Made by a program: the position numbers and the translations under genes. From NCBI GenBank assembly GCA_948471035.1, contig CAOKRC010000003.1, positions 49,976 through 113,975 of the forward strand: a stretch of DNA of 64,000 nt. The letters run 5' to 3'. The DNA is from an uncultured Clostridium sp. (lineage in GTDB: Bacteria; Bacillota; Clostridia; TANB77; CAG-508). The notes under the pieces are model-generated. The model was given only the letters and a program-made list of their open reading frames with translations, was not told the DNA's origin and searched no databases. Shown in pieces: positions 55,436-63,953 of this stretch (within the stretch, counting starts at the first letter, position 1; every line of letters starts with the position of its first letter).

Positions 55436-56384
55436 ATGGAAAATATTAAAATCTTTTCATGTAGCAAATCAGCTGAAAGTTTTACAAAAGAAATATGCGA
55501 TTCCCTAGAAGTACCAATGGGAAAAATCGAAACAATAAAATTCAAAAATGATAATAACTTTGTACAAATTTTAGAAACAGTTAGAGAACAAGACGTATAT
55601 ATAGTACAAACAACAGAACCACCAGTAAACGAAAGAGTAATGGAACTATTAATAACAATAGATGCAATAAAACGTGCATCACCAAAAAAAGTAAATGTAG
55701 TATTACCATATTACATATATTCAAGATCAGACAAAAAAGACCAACCACGTGTACCAGTAACAGCAAAACTAATGGCAGAATTAATTGAAGCAGCACGGAG
55801 CAGACAGAGTAATTACATGTGATTTACACAACCCAGCAATACAAGCATACTTTAGAATAAATTGTGATAGACTATCAGCTGAAAACCTATTAGAAGCATA
55901 TTTTAAAGAAAAAAGTCTAAAAGATATGGTAATAGTAGCAACAGATGCAGGAAGTTCAAAAAAAGCATATAAATATTCAGAATTTTTCAATTGTCCAATA
56001 GCATTAATAGATAAAAGAAGAGCAGGAAATGATGATAGAGCTATAGCATCAACAGTAATAGGAGATGTAAAGGACAAGCAAGCAGTAATATTTGATGATG
56101 AAGTAGATACAGCAGGTTCAATGATAGAAACAGCAAGAATATTAGAAGACTTTGGAGCACGCGAAATATATGCAGGATGTACGCATGGAGTATTATCAGG
56201 ACCAGCAATAGAAAGAATAAAAAATTCTCCAATAAAAGAACTAGTGGTAACAAACACAGTTCCAATACCAGAAGAAAAAAGAATAGATAAAATAACAGTA
56301 CTATCAATGGCACCATTATTTGCAGAAGCAATAAAAAGAATAAATGAAGCAAAACCTTTAGGAGAACTATTTAAAATATCTTAA
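55436..56384 (+). CDS. prs: Ribose-phosphate pyrophosphokinase; one CGG +1 shift
   Basis: 315 residues, normal for PRPP synthetase. The flexible loop is in YYIYSRSDKKDQPRVPVT (about 90-107), and the PRPP-binding loop in VIFDDEVDTAGSM (about 218-230). CGGA at 55796 must be read as Gly to give AAGADRVITCDLHNPAIQAYF, which matches the family's AGADRVIT-DLH motif with its metal-binding His. Plain reading stops after eight further codons. It feeds PRPP to the purine and pyrimidine genes seen elsewhere in the window. AAAAGGGG precedes the start. Confidence 0.96.
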
Positions 56385-56391
56385 GTTAGTA

Positions 56392-56421
56392 TTGACAACC
56401 ACTTGTAACATAGAGTATAAT
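56392..56421 (+). promoter_or_regulatory. Promoter of rpsU
   Basis: TTGACA, 18-bp spacer, TATAAT, about 100 bp before the rpsU start. Confidence 0.85.
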
Positions 56422-56522
56422 GTTATTCGTATTAAGAATAGGGAAAAATTACAAACTAAAAAATAAAGCTAACCCTGAATAAAATTACATACTGTGTATA
56501 ACACCGGAAGGAGGGGAATAAC

Positions 56523-56693
56523 ATGTCAGAGGTAAAAGTAAATAATGGAAATATAGAGGACGCATTAAAAAGATTCAAAAGACAATGTGCAAGAAATGGA
56601 GTTTTACAAGAGGTACGTAAAAGAGAACACTATGAAAAACCTAGTGTAAAAAGAAAGAAAAAATCAGAGGCTGCAAGAAAAAGAAAATTTTAA
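56523..56693 (+). CDS. rpsU: Ribosomal protein S21
   Basis: 56 residues, typical S21: short acidic start, [25 protein letters not shown] and a basic [13 protein letters not shown] tail. It is part of the 30S platform and helps initiation. GGAGGGG precedes the ATG. It is followed by yqeY, the common arrangement in Firmicutes. Too short for routine ORF calling but clear. Confidence 0.95.
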   Translation: MSEVKVNNGNIEDALKRFKRQCARNGVLQEVRKREHYEKPSVKRKKKSEAARKRKF

Positions 56694-56794
56694 TTAAAGA
56701 ATAGAGGTTGGAAGTTAGAAGTTGGAAAAGCTAATTTTCAGCCTTTTGATTTATAAAAAAGATATAAAAATTAAAATAAGAAAGGATGAAAACA

Positions 56795-57236
56795 ATGTTA
56801 AAAGAAAAATTATTAGAAGACTTAAAAAATTCAATGAAAGAGAAAAATGAAATAAGAAAAAACACAATACAAATGGTAAGAGCAGCAATCTTACAAGTAG
56901 AAAAAGATAAAGGAATAACACTTGAAGACGATAAAATAATAGAAATAATAGCAAAAGAAACAAAAAAGAGGAAAGACCGGATTAGGAGATTATGAAAAAA
57001 GTGGTAGGGAAGATTTAATAGCACAAGTAAAAGAAGAAATAAGCATATTACAAGAATACCTACCAAAACAGCTATCAAAAGAAGAAATTAAAGAAATAGT
57101 TAAAAAAGTAGTAGAAGAAACTAAAGCTACTGGAATGAAAGATATGGGAAAAGTAATGAGCGTAGCAAAAGAAAAAATAGGAGCAGCAGCTGATGGTAGA
57201 ACTATAAATGAAGTAGTAAAAGAAATATTAGCATAA
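56795..57236 (+). CDS. yqeY: YqeY (GatB/YqeY domain) protein; one CGG +1 shift
   Basis: 146 residues, matching the family length of about 147. It starts MLKEKLLEDLKNSMKEKNEI; the ATG at 56795 fits AAAGGATG better than the one at 56786. CGGA at 56978 must be read as Gly to pass from KKRKD into GLGDYEKSGREDLIAQVKEE and on to the conserved LPKQLS and the C-terminal GMKDMGKVM segment. Plain reading ends five residues after the CGG. The family resembles the tail of the GatB subunit of tRNA amidotransferase. It follows rpsU. Confidence 0.94.
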
Positions 57237-57252
57237 AAATTGGCAAAATGTA

Positions 57253-57280
57253 TTTACATTTTTAATAAATATGTTATAAT
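57253..57280 (+). promoter_or_regulatory. Promoter of antisense RNA, type I TA-like locus 2
   Basis: TTTACA, 16-bp spacer, TATAAT. It faces the small minus-strand gene at 57303-57464. Confidence 0.7.
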
Positions 57281-57286
57281 ATAATA

Positions 57287-57371
57287 TATAGAGAGAAGAA
57301 AGCTAAGCTTTCTCCTCAGTGTTGTTAGAATTGAAGTTAGTTTTGTTGGGACGTACTTCAATTCTTTTTTT
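57287..57371 (+). ncRNA. Candidate antisense RNA (about 85 nt), locus 2
   Basis: From the promoter at 57253-57280 to the classic terminator GAATTGAAGT/ACTTCAATTC plus T7 at 57328-57371. It overlaps the last 69 bases of the coding region of the small hydrophobic gene on the opposite strand. Confidence 0.65.
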
Positions 57372-57464
57372 ATGTATGCAAATACTATAATTAACTAATG
57401 CAATTAAAGATACTGCGATACCAGTAGAAAGAATTACTAAAGATACTCCAATACATAATTCCAA
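57303..57464 (-). CDS. Small hydrophobic membrane peptide, type I toxin-like, locus 2
   Basis: 53 residues starting at TTG after GTAGGAGGTGAG, read MELCIGVSLVILS. One hydrophobic helix (about 4-27) is followed by a basic-polar tail (HKKRIEVRPNK). It is paralogous to the peptide at 31705-31875 in start sequence, helix position, tail and ribosome site. It is overlapped at its 3' end by a converging short RNA unit. Type I toxin is inferred from this layout; a signalling peptide or membrane regulator is possible. Confidence 0.65.
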   Translation of the reverse strand: MELCIGVSLVILSTGIAVSLIALVNYSICIHKKRIEVRPNKTNFNSNNTEEKA

Positions 57465-57643
57465 CTATACTCACCTCCTACACTAGCATATTTAACATTA
57501 CAATTTAGTAATGCTAATGAATACTACCATAAAGCAATGGTGAGAATTCTAGCAACAAAAACAATTTATCACAATCACTACAAATAGTCAATATAAATTT
57601 ACAAAAAAACAATACATTATAATTATAAAATAATAAAAAACTA

Positions 57644-57673
57644 TTGTATAAAATTACCAAAATATATTATACT
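57644..57673 (+). promoter_or_regulatory. Promoter of the M16 peptidase gene pair
   Basis: TTGTAT, 18-bp spacer, TATACT, 34 bp upstream of the TTG start at 57708. Confidence 0.65.
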
Positions 57674-57707
57674 ATAAACATACAAAAATAAGAAAGGGAG
57701 GATAACC

Positions 57708-58977
57708 TTGAATTATCGAAAACAACAAATAAAAGAAGGGATAAACCTTCATACTATAGAAACAAACAAATTTAAAACAAACCTATTAAGTGTATTCTTA
57801 ACAATGCCATTATCAAAAGAATTAGTTACAAAAGAAGCATTAATAGCATCAGTATTAAGAAGAGGTTCTAAATTAATGACAACAAGTGAAGAAATAAGCA
57901 TTACACTAGAAGAAATGTATGGAGCATCTTTCAACTGTGGAATTGAAAAAATAGGAGAAAACCACATAATAAAATTCTATTTAGAAACAATAAATGACGA
58001 ATTTCTACCACAAAAAGAAGAAATATTACAAAAAGGACTAAATACACTATTTGAAATAGTATTTAATCCTCTAATAGAAGATGATAAATTTAAAGAAGAA
58101 TATGTAAAACAAGAAATAGACAATCTAAAACAAATCATAGAAGGAAAAAGAGACGATAAAGCGAGATATGCATTAGAAAGAACAGTAGAAGAAATGTATA
58201 AAGATAAACCATATGGGATATATAAATATGGATATATTGAAGACCTACAAAAAATAAACTCTAGAGACCTGTATAATTGCTATCAAAACATGATAGGAAA
58301 CTGTAAAATAGATATATTTGTATCAGGAAATGTAAATATAAACAATACAAAAAATATAATAGAACAAAATGAATTAATAAAAAATCTTACTGAAAGAAAA
58401 TATACAAAGCTAGAAGAACAATTATTAGAAAAACAAAAAGAGCCAAAAGAAATCAAAGAAGAAATGGATATTACACAAGGAAAAATGGTAATAGGACTTA
58501 CAATAGAAGACACAAACAAAGATGAAAAATATGTAGCACTTGTATATAATACAATACTTGGAGGAGGAGCAAACTCTAAACTATTCCAAAATGTAAGAGA
58601 AAAAGCAAGCCTTGCATATACAGCACGGTTCAAACTATCTAAGACAAATGAACAACATATTCATTCGAGTAGGAATAGAAATTCAAAATTATGAAAAAGC
58701 CCTAAACATTATAAAAAAACAACTAGATGATATGAAAAACGGAGAATTTACAGAAGAAGACCTACAAAATGCAAAACAAAATATAATACAAACAATAAAA
58801 TTTATACCAGATGAACAAGATACAGGAATAACATACTACTTCGGGCAAGAACTTTCAGGAAACTATGTATCATTTGAAGAATACGAAAATAAAGTAAAAT
58901 CCATCACAAAAGAACAAATCACAAAACTTGCAAACAAAATAAACATAGACACAATCTATTTTTTAACGAGTAAATAA
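57708..58977 (+). CDS. M16-family peptidase homologue lacking the zinc motif (YfmF-like); one CGG +1 shift
   Basis: 422 residues. Overall M16 fold (two similar halves), but no HxxEH near the N-terminus, where LIASVLRRGS stands instead. It is therefore probably the inactive partner of the adjacent HxxEH protein. CGGT at 58626 must shift to give SLAYTAGSNYLRQMNNIF, a conserved substrate-groove region; plain reading leaves the family sequence there. Start TTG with AGGGAGGA seven bases upstream. Such pairs occur together in Firmicutes and are involved in peptide processing. Confidence 0.9.
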
Positions 58978-59010
58978 ATATATAACATTCTTCTATAAAG
59001 ATAGTAGATT

Positions 59011-59156
59011 CCAATGGTCTAATTAGATTTTTTAGAAGTGAGCTTGTGTGGGGACCGACAAGCTACATAGTGTTATAAAATGAGTTTTTAAACAAATTTT
59101 ATTACACTATGTGTGCAGTTGGGACGAACGAATAAAAAATATAATTAGACTATTGG
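59011..59156. ncRNA. Large structured intergenic element (nested hairpins)
   Basis: Outer arms CCAATGGTCTAATTA/TAATTAGACTATTGG enclose a second strong hairpin, ACATAGTGTTATAAAAT pairing with ATTTTATTACACTATGT (one mismatch). It is followed by GGAAGCGGACTGCAAA, the same tail as the repeats at 15998 and 26208. It could be a structured RNA or a MITE. Confidence 0.55.
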
Positions 59157-59227
59157 AAGCGGACTGCAAAAGTAAACAATAAAAAATGAAGAGAACAAAA
59201 TTCTTCGAATTTTGAGGAGGAAAAAGG

Positions 59228-60503
59228 ATGCAAATTATAGAAAACTTAAAAGTAAAAGAAAAAGTTTTTACTGAAAAATTAGAAAACGGCCTAACCGTAA
59301 TGATAATTCCAAAAAAAGACACAACCAAAAAATACGTAATATTTGGAACCAACTTTGGCTCAATAGATAACCACTTCATCATGCCAAAAAACAATGAAGA
59401 AATCACAATTCCAGATGGAGTAGCACACTTTTTAGAGCACAAACTATTTGAACAATCAAATGGAACAAATAGCCTAGATGTTTTATCGAGCTTAGGAGTA
59501 GAAGCAAATGCCTATACAACAAATGACCACACAGCATACCTATTTGAAGCAACAGATAACTTTTATCCAGCCTTAGATGAACTAATGAACTATGTACAAA
59601 ACCCCTATTTTACAGACCAAAATGTAGAAAAAGAAAAAGGAATAATAGGTCAAGAAATAAACATGTATGATGATGAACCAAGCTGGCAAGTATATATGAA
59701 TGCAATGAAACTAATGTATAAACAAAATCCAATAAATATAGACATAGCAGGAAGTATAGAATCAATCAGCAAAATAAACGAAGAAATATTATACAATTCA
59801 TACAATACATTTTATAACCTATCAAACATGGTATTAGTAGTATGTGGAGACTTCGTACCAGAAGAATTACTACAAGAAATCAAAAACAGAATAACAAAAA
59901 ATGAAGAACAAGGAGAAATAAAAAGAATATATCCTAAAGAACAAGATGAAATAGTAGAAAAAGAAAAAATAGTCACAATGGATGTAACAAATCCAATATT
60001 TGCAATAGGATTTAAAGATAAAATTGCATCAACAGAAGAACTAGTAAAAAAACATATAGCAATAGAAATAATACTATACATGTTACTTGGAAAAAGTTCA
60101 AAAACATATAAAAAACTATACGAAAATGGTGACATCATGTCTCGGGCCAGACCTAGATTATGAATTCTCTAAAAACTATGCACATGTACTAATAACAGGA
60201 ATGGCAAAAAATCCACAAAATGTAGTAAAAGAGTTAAATGATGCTATCAAACAATATAAAAAAAGTGGATTAAACCAAGAAATATTTAACAGAATAAAGA
60301 AAAAAATATATGGAGACTATGTAACAGAATATAACGAAGTATCAAACATAGCAAGAATGTTTTTAGCAGATTATTTTAAAGGAATAAATAGCTTCGATTA
60401 TTTAGAAGAATATAACAGTGTAACAACTGAATACGCAAACCAAATTTTAAAAGAAGTATTTAGAGAAAATAACATGGTAGTATCAATTGTGAAAGGAAAT
60501 TAA
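59228..60503 (+). CDS. M16-family zinc peptidase (YfmH-like); one CGG +1 shift
   Basis: 424 residues. The catalytic motif HFLEHKLFE (HxxEH, about 71-75) is present, with the second-half segment FAIGFKDK. CGGG at 60143 must be read as Gly to continue YENGDIMSGPDLDYEFSKNY; plain reading stops at seven codons. It is likely the active half of a heterodimer with the upstream protein. It may process secreted peptides or signal fragments. GAGGAGG precedes the ATG. It is followed directly by lgt. Confidence 0.93.
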
Positions 60504-60504
60504 A

Positions 60505-61293
60505 ATGAATACAATAACATTTCCATTATTGAATTTAGAATTAAATATAAATAAAACCGCATTTACCATATGTGGCGTGCCTGTATATTGGTACGCCATT
60601 TTAATCGTTGCAAGCATAGGAATTGCCTTACTATTATGCAAAAAGCAAGATGGAAAATACGAAATAAAATTTGAAGACATAGTAACATTAAGCATAATAC
60701 TAATACCAATATCATTTATATCAGCAAGAATATACTATGTAATATTCAGTTTAAAAGACTATAAAAGCATAGTAGACATATTAAACATAAAAGACGGAGG
60801 ATTGGCAATATATGGAGGAATAATAGGAGGTTTAATAACAGCATACATATTTTGTAAAAAAAGAAAAATAAACCTACTAAATCTTCTAGATTATATAGTA
60901 CCATTTCTAGCATTAGGACAAGGAATAGGAAGATGGGGAAACTTTATAAATGTAGAAGCATATGGAACAACCACTAATCTACCATGGAAAATGGGAATAC
61001 AAGGTCCAAACGGAGTAGAATATGTACACCCAACATTCCTATATGAATCAATTTGTAACTTTATAATATTCGTAGTATTAAGCAAAATATCAAAAAAAAG
61101 AAAATATACAGGACAAATAACATATTATTACATAGTAATGTACTCATTTATAAGGATGATAATAGAAGGGATAAGAATCGACAGTTTAATGTTATATAAT
61201 TTAAGAATATCGCAAATTTTGTCTTGTATACTATTTGTAGTATTTTGTATAATAATAGCAAAAAAAGAAAATAAATGCCTTAAAAACAAATAA
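60505..61293 (+). CDS. lgt: Prolipoprotein diacylglyceryl transferase
   Basis: 262 residues with about seven membrane helices. The Lgt signature is seen as GQGIGRWGNFINVEAYG (about 134-150), and HPTFLYES follows. It transfers diacylglycerol to the cysteine of prolipoproteins in the membrane. It begins one base after the M16 gene stop, with AAAGGAAATT upstream, so it belongs to the same operon. Internal CGG triplets are out of frame. Confidence 0.95.
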   Translation: MNTITFPLLNLELNINKTAFTICGVPVYWYAILIVASIGIALLLCKKQDGKYEIKFEDIVTLSIILIPISFISARIYYVIFSLKDYKSIVDILNIKDGGLAIYGGIIGGLITAYIFCKKRKINLLNLLDYIVPFLALGQGIGRWGNFINVEAYGTTTNLPWKMGIQGPNGVEYVHPTFLYESICNFIIFVVLSKISKKRKYTGQITYYYIVMYSFIRMIIEGIRIDSLMLYNLRISQILSCILFVVFCIIIAKKENKCLKNK

Positions 61294-61425
61294 TAGATTA
61301 CTAAAAATCGCATAATGTCGCACGATTCCTAAGAAAAATGCTGTTTTTTTATTGACTATAATGTAAAAATATGGTATTTTTAAAATATACAAAAGAAAAA
61401 AATGCTTAAAAAGGAGAGTGTGCAT

Positions 61426-61584
61426 ATGCTAAATGATGAAATATGTAAAAAAAGAGACGAACTAAACAAAAGCATAGAGCAAGGAGACGAATATAGCAAA
61501 ATATATAAATTAAGCGTAGAATTAGATGAACTAATAGCAAAATATATAAACAACGAAAAGCTAAAAGAAACAAACGATAAATAA
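61426..61584 (+). CDS. Spo0E-like sporulation phosphatase
   Basis: 52 residues. The helical hairpin with YSKIYKLSVELDELIAKY contains the SxELD signature of Spo0E-type aspartyl-phosphate phosphatases, which remove phosphate from Spo0A~P and delay sporulation. I place the start after AAGGAGAG at ATG 61426. A terminator follows. It supports a spore-forming lineage. Confidence 0.85.
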   Translation: MLNDEICKKRDELNKSIEQGDEYSKIYKLSVELDELIAKYINNEKLKETNDK

Positions 61585-61610
61585 TAAAACAAAAGATAAT
61601 AGATACAAAA

Positions 61611-61668
61611 TAGAACAGTAATAATATTTATTTTATAAAAATAAGTATTATTAACTGTTCTATTTTTA
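61611..61668 (+). terminator. Intrinsic terminator
   Basis: TAGAACAGT-AATAATA paired with TATTATT-ACTGTTCTA, then a T-run. Confidence 0.85.
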
Positions 61669-61791
61669 CACAAATATTACAAAAATATGTATTTTTCAAT
61701 AATTACAACAAAAAGATTGTCAATTATTGAAAAATATTGGAAAATAATATATAATAGAATTAAGTATGTAAAATATAGTAAGGAGAAAGTA

Positions 61792-62208
61792 ATGAATAAA
61801 TCAAAAAAGATAGTAAGTATAATTATAATAATAATTACTGTTATGTGTTGTAGTAATATAAGCTATGTTTATGCTACAGGTAAAGGTGGAAGTAGCGTAA
61901 CAGATAAACATGATATAAATTATCCAGTAATAGATCCAAACGACTATAAACCAACAGATACAACAGGTGGAAACACACAATTCATAAGTATGGGAAATGT
62001 TTTAATAGGTACTATGAGGGTAGTAGGGACAGTAATAGCAGTAGTTGCTTTAATGGTAATAGGTCTTAGATATATGTTTGGAAGCACCCAAGAAAAAGCA
62101 TCATATAAAGAAACAATGATACCATATTTAATAGGTGCAATAATGCTATTTACAATACCAAATATATTAGGAATAATATATGATTTAGTTAAAGGAATAA
62201 ATTTTTAA
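61792..62208 (+). CDS. VirB2/TrbC-like pilin protein
   Basis: 138 residues: signal peptide (about 1-28), a polar linker, then two membrane helices joined by a short basic loop (YMFGSTQEKASYKETMIPYLIG). This matches VirB2/TrbC major pilins of type IV secretion. The last loop is nearly shared with the proteins at 62228 and 63508. AAGGAGA precedes the ATG at 61792; an upstream in-frame ATG at 61687 lacks a ribosome site. Confidence 0.85.
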   Translation: MNKSKKIVSIIIIIITVMCCSNISYVYATGKGGSSVTDKHDINYPVIDPNDYKPTDTTGGNTQFISMGNVLIGTMRVVGTVIAVVALMVIGLRYMFGSTQEKASYKETMIPYLIGAIMLFTIPNILGIIYDLVKGINF

Positions 62209-62227
62209 ACCATAGGTGGTGAAATAA

Positions 62228-63199
62228 ATGAAAACATACAAAAAAATAATATGTATTATAATAATATTAGTTTTAACTATGATTACTACTAATTGTTATG
62301 CTCAAACAGAATTATACGAAGGTGATGAATTATATCCAATTGTAGGAGAATTAATAAGGTATTCTAACGAGCTAGGTAATAGAGAAGAAGAAGCAGTAAA
62401 AGAAGCCAAATTGGCACAGAAAATAATAGAGGTATGCGGTAACAATGAAAGACTAATAGAGAACCTAAAGAAATCATATGGACATGATGAGGGAGATTGG
62501 ACTGGAGGAACAATGGATTCAATACATTATAAAGCAGCACAAGCAGCATTAACATCAGTTAGAACTGGCAACAGCGTATCTGTACCAAAAGAAGAAGAAA
62601 GAAAAACATTAAAAGAAGAAATTGACGCACTTATGCCAAAGATTAATACAATGACATTACAAGAATTAAAAGATTTAGATGCGAAGATAAAAGAATATTT
62701 AAAATCAAGTAATGATAACGACCTTATAGCAACTTATGCAGCACCAGTATCTCGTAGAATTAAAGAAATGGATTCTACATATACAACTGCTTATGATGAA
62801 AAACAAGAAGAGAAACAAGAACACGAAGACCTAAATAAGGATAAAGATAAACAACATGGACTTTTAGGTTCATCAAATCCAAATGGTTCTCATACAATAG
62901 ATGAAATACTAGGAGAATCAAAAGACTTTATAAATCAAGGAAAAGATGCAGAAAATAAAATATCTACGAGCAATTTACAAGCAGGTTCTAATACATTGTA
63001 TAATATATTATTAGGAATAGGAGTATTTTTAGCAGTAGCAGTTGGAATGTATTTAGCAATTAAATTTATGTTAGCAAGTGCAGAAGATAAAGCAAAAGTA
63101 AAAGAATCATTAGTGCCATATATAGCAGGATGTGTTGTAATATTTGGAGCATTCACAATATGGAAACTAGCAATAGTGCTACTTTCTGGAATAGCATAA
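62228..63199 (+). CDS. Secreted/membrane protein with C-terminal pilin-like helices
   Basis: 323 residues. Signal peptide, then a long polar helical region (about 30-240) rich in Glu/Lys, then two membrane helices with KFMLASAEDKAKVKESLVPYIAG, the same loop as in the flanking pilin-like proteins. It looks like a pilin domain carrying an extra exported domain. It lies 19 bp after the first pilin gene (TAGGTGGTGAAAT ribosome site) in one operon. Confidence 0.75.
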   Translation: MKTYKKIICIIIILVLTMITTNCYAQTELYEGDELYPIVGELIRYSNELGNREEEAVKEAKLAQKIIEVCGNNERLIENLKKSYGHDEGDWTGGTMDSIHYKAAQAALTSVRTGNSVSVPKEEERKTLKEEIDALMPKINTMTLQELKDLDAKIKEYLKSSNDNDLIATYAAPVSRRIKEMDSTYTTAYDEKQEEKQEHEDLNKDKDKQHGLLGSSNPNGSHTIDEILGESKDFINQGKDAENKISTSNLQAGSNTLYNILLGIGVFLAVAVGMYLAIKFMLASAEDKAKVKESLVPYIAGCVVIFGAFTIWKLAIVLLSGIA

Positions 63200-63507
63200 A
63201 TGTTTAACTATTACAGAAAAAATAGACAAGTAGGGGGCCCAGTCTTCGAAGAAAAAACTGTAAATTGATTCCTTTAACAAGGGGGGCACGTGAAAGTGTG
63301 ACTGGTGGGGTCTTAAAATAATCCAAAAAATGATAAAATTTACATAAATTCGAAGTTTTTTCAAAATAAGTATAGACAAACTAGAAAAAAACAGTTATAA
63401 TATATAATATACAAGTATAAATTTTATTTAAAATAAGTTTTTAATATTAACTCATAAACGAGTAATTAAAATAAAAAAATCACAAATAAAATAATAGGAG
63501 GAAAATT
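63200..63507. other. Intergenic region between pilin-like genes
   Basis: About 308 bp. G-rich segments GTAGGGGGCCCAGTC and GACTGGTGGGGTC can partly pair across about 85 bases. A promoter (TAGACA, 17 bp, TATAAT) lies at 63373-63401 before the next pilin gene. I see no open frame. Confidence 0.6.
63373..63401 (+). promoter_or_regulatory. Promoter of the third pilin-like gene
   Basis: TAGACA, 17-bp spacer, TATAAT, about 107 bp before the ATG at 63508. Confidence 0.7.
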
Positions 63508-63891
63508 ATGAAAAAGACAAACAAAATAATAGTAACATTATGTATTATATTAACAATGATAACATTATGTACAACCGTATTTGCAAACCCATTAAAACCA
63601 ACAGATTTATATCCAGATGCTGGTATTACAGTAGGAGGACAAACTGAAATTCAAAATTTAGGTAAACAAATTGTAGGACTTGTACAAACAGTAGGTGTAG
63701 TTATAGCTGTTGTTATACTATTAGTACTTGGTATTAAATATATGATGGGTAGTGCAGAAGAAAAAGCAGACTACAAGAAATCAATGATACCATACATAGT
63801 AGGTGCAATATTAATATTTGCTTCAACTACAATAGTTAATATAGTATACAATTTAGCAATTGGATTAAATGCTAAAAATGGTGTTACTTAA
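63508..63891 (+). CDS. VirB2/TrbC-like pilin protein
   Basis: 127 residues: signal peptide ending near VFA (about 26), a short polar segment, then two membrane helices with YMMGSAEEKADYKKSMIPYIVG between them. It is closely related to the product at 61792 and shares the loop of 62228. It is likely the major pilin subunit of a type IV secretion-like system whose other genes would lie beyond the window. AGGAGG precedes the ATG. It has its own promoter and terminator. Confidence 0.88.
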   Translation: MKKTNKIIVTLCIILTMITLCTTVFANPLKPTDLYPDAGITVGGQTEIQNLGKQIVGLVQTVGVVIAVVILLVLGIKYMMGSAEEKADYKKSMIPYIVGAILIFASTTIVNIVYNLAIGLNAKNGVT

Positions 63892-63921
63892 ATATAGAAG
63901 AAATAATCATAAACAAAAGAT

Positions 63922-63952
63922 ACTAGGGATATAAGAAATCCCTAGTTTTTTT
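63922..63952 (+). terminator. Intrinsic terminator of the pilin gene
   Basis: ACTAGGGAT/ATCCCTAGT stem followed by T7. Confidence 0.92.
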
Positions 63953-63953
63953 A

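Noticed and set aside
13821-60503. Treating the 18 CGG-interrupted genes as pseudogenes or assembly errors
   Set aside because: Every break is a +1 step exactly at an in-frame CGG, always yielding glycine, including four in one gene and one in each of several essential genes (nrdD, prs, purL). Random indels or errors would vary in sign, place and context, as the three A-run breaks do.
13821-60503. Ordinary programmed frameshifting with slippery P-site codons or a Shine-Dalgarno stimulator
   Set aside because: The codons before CGG are unrelated and cannot re-pair in the +1 frame in most cases, and no common upstream sequence was seen.
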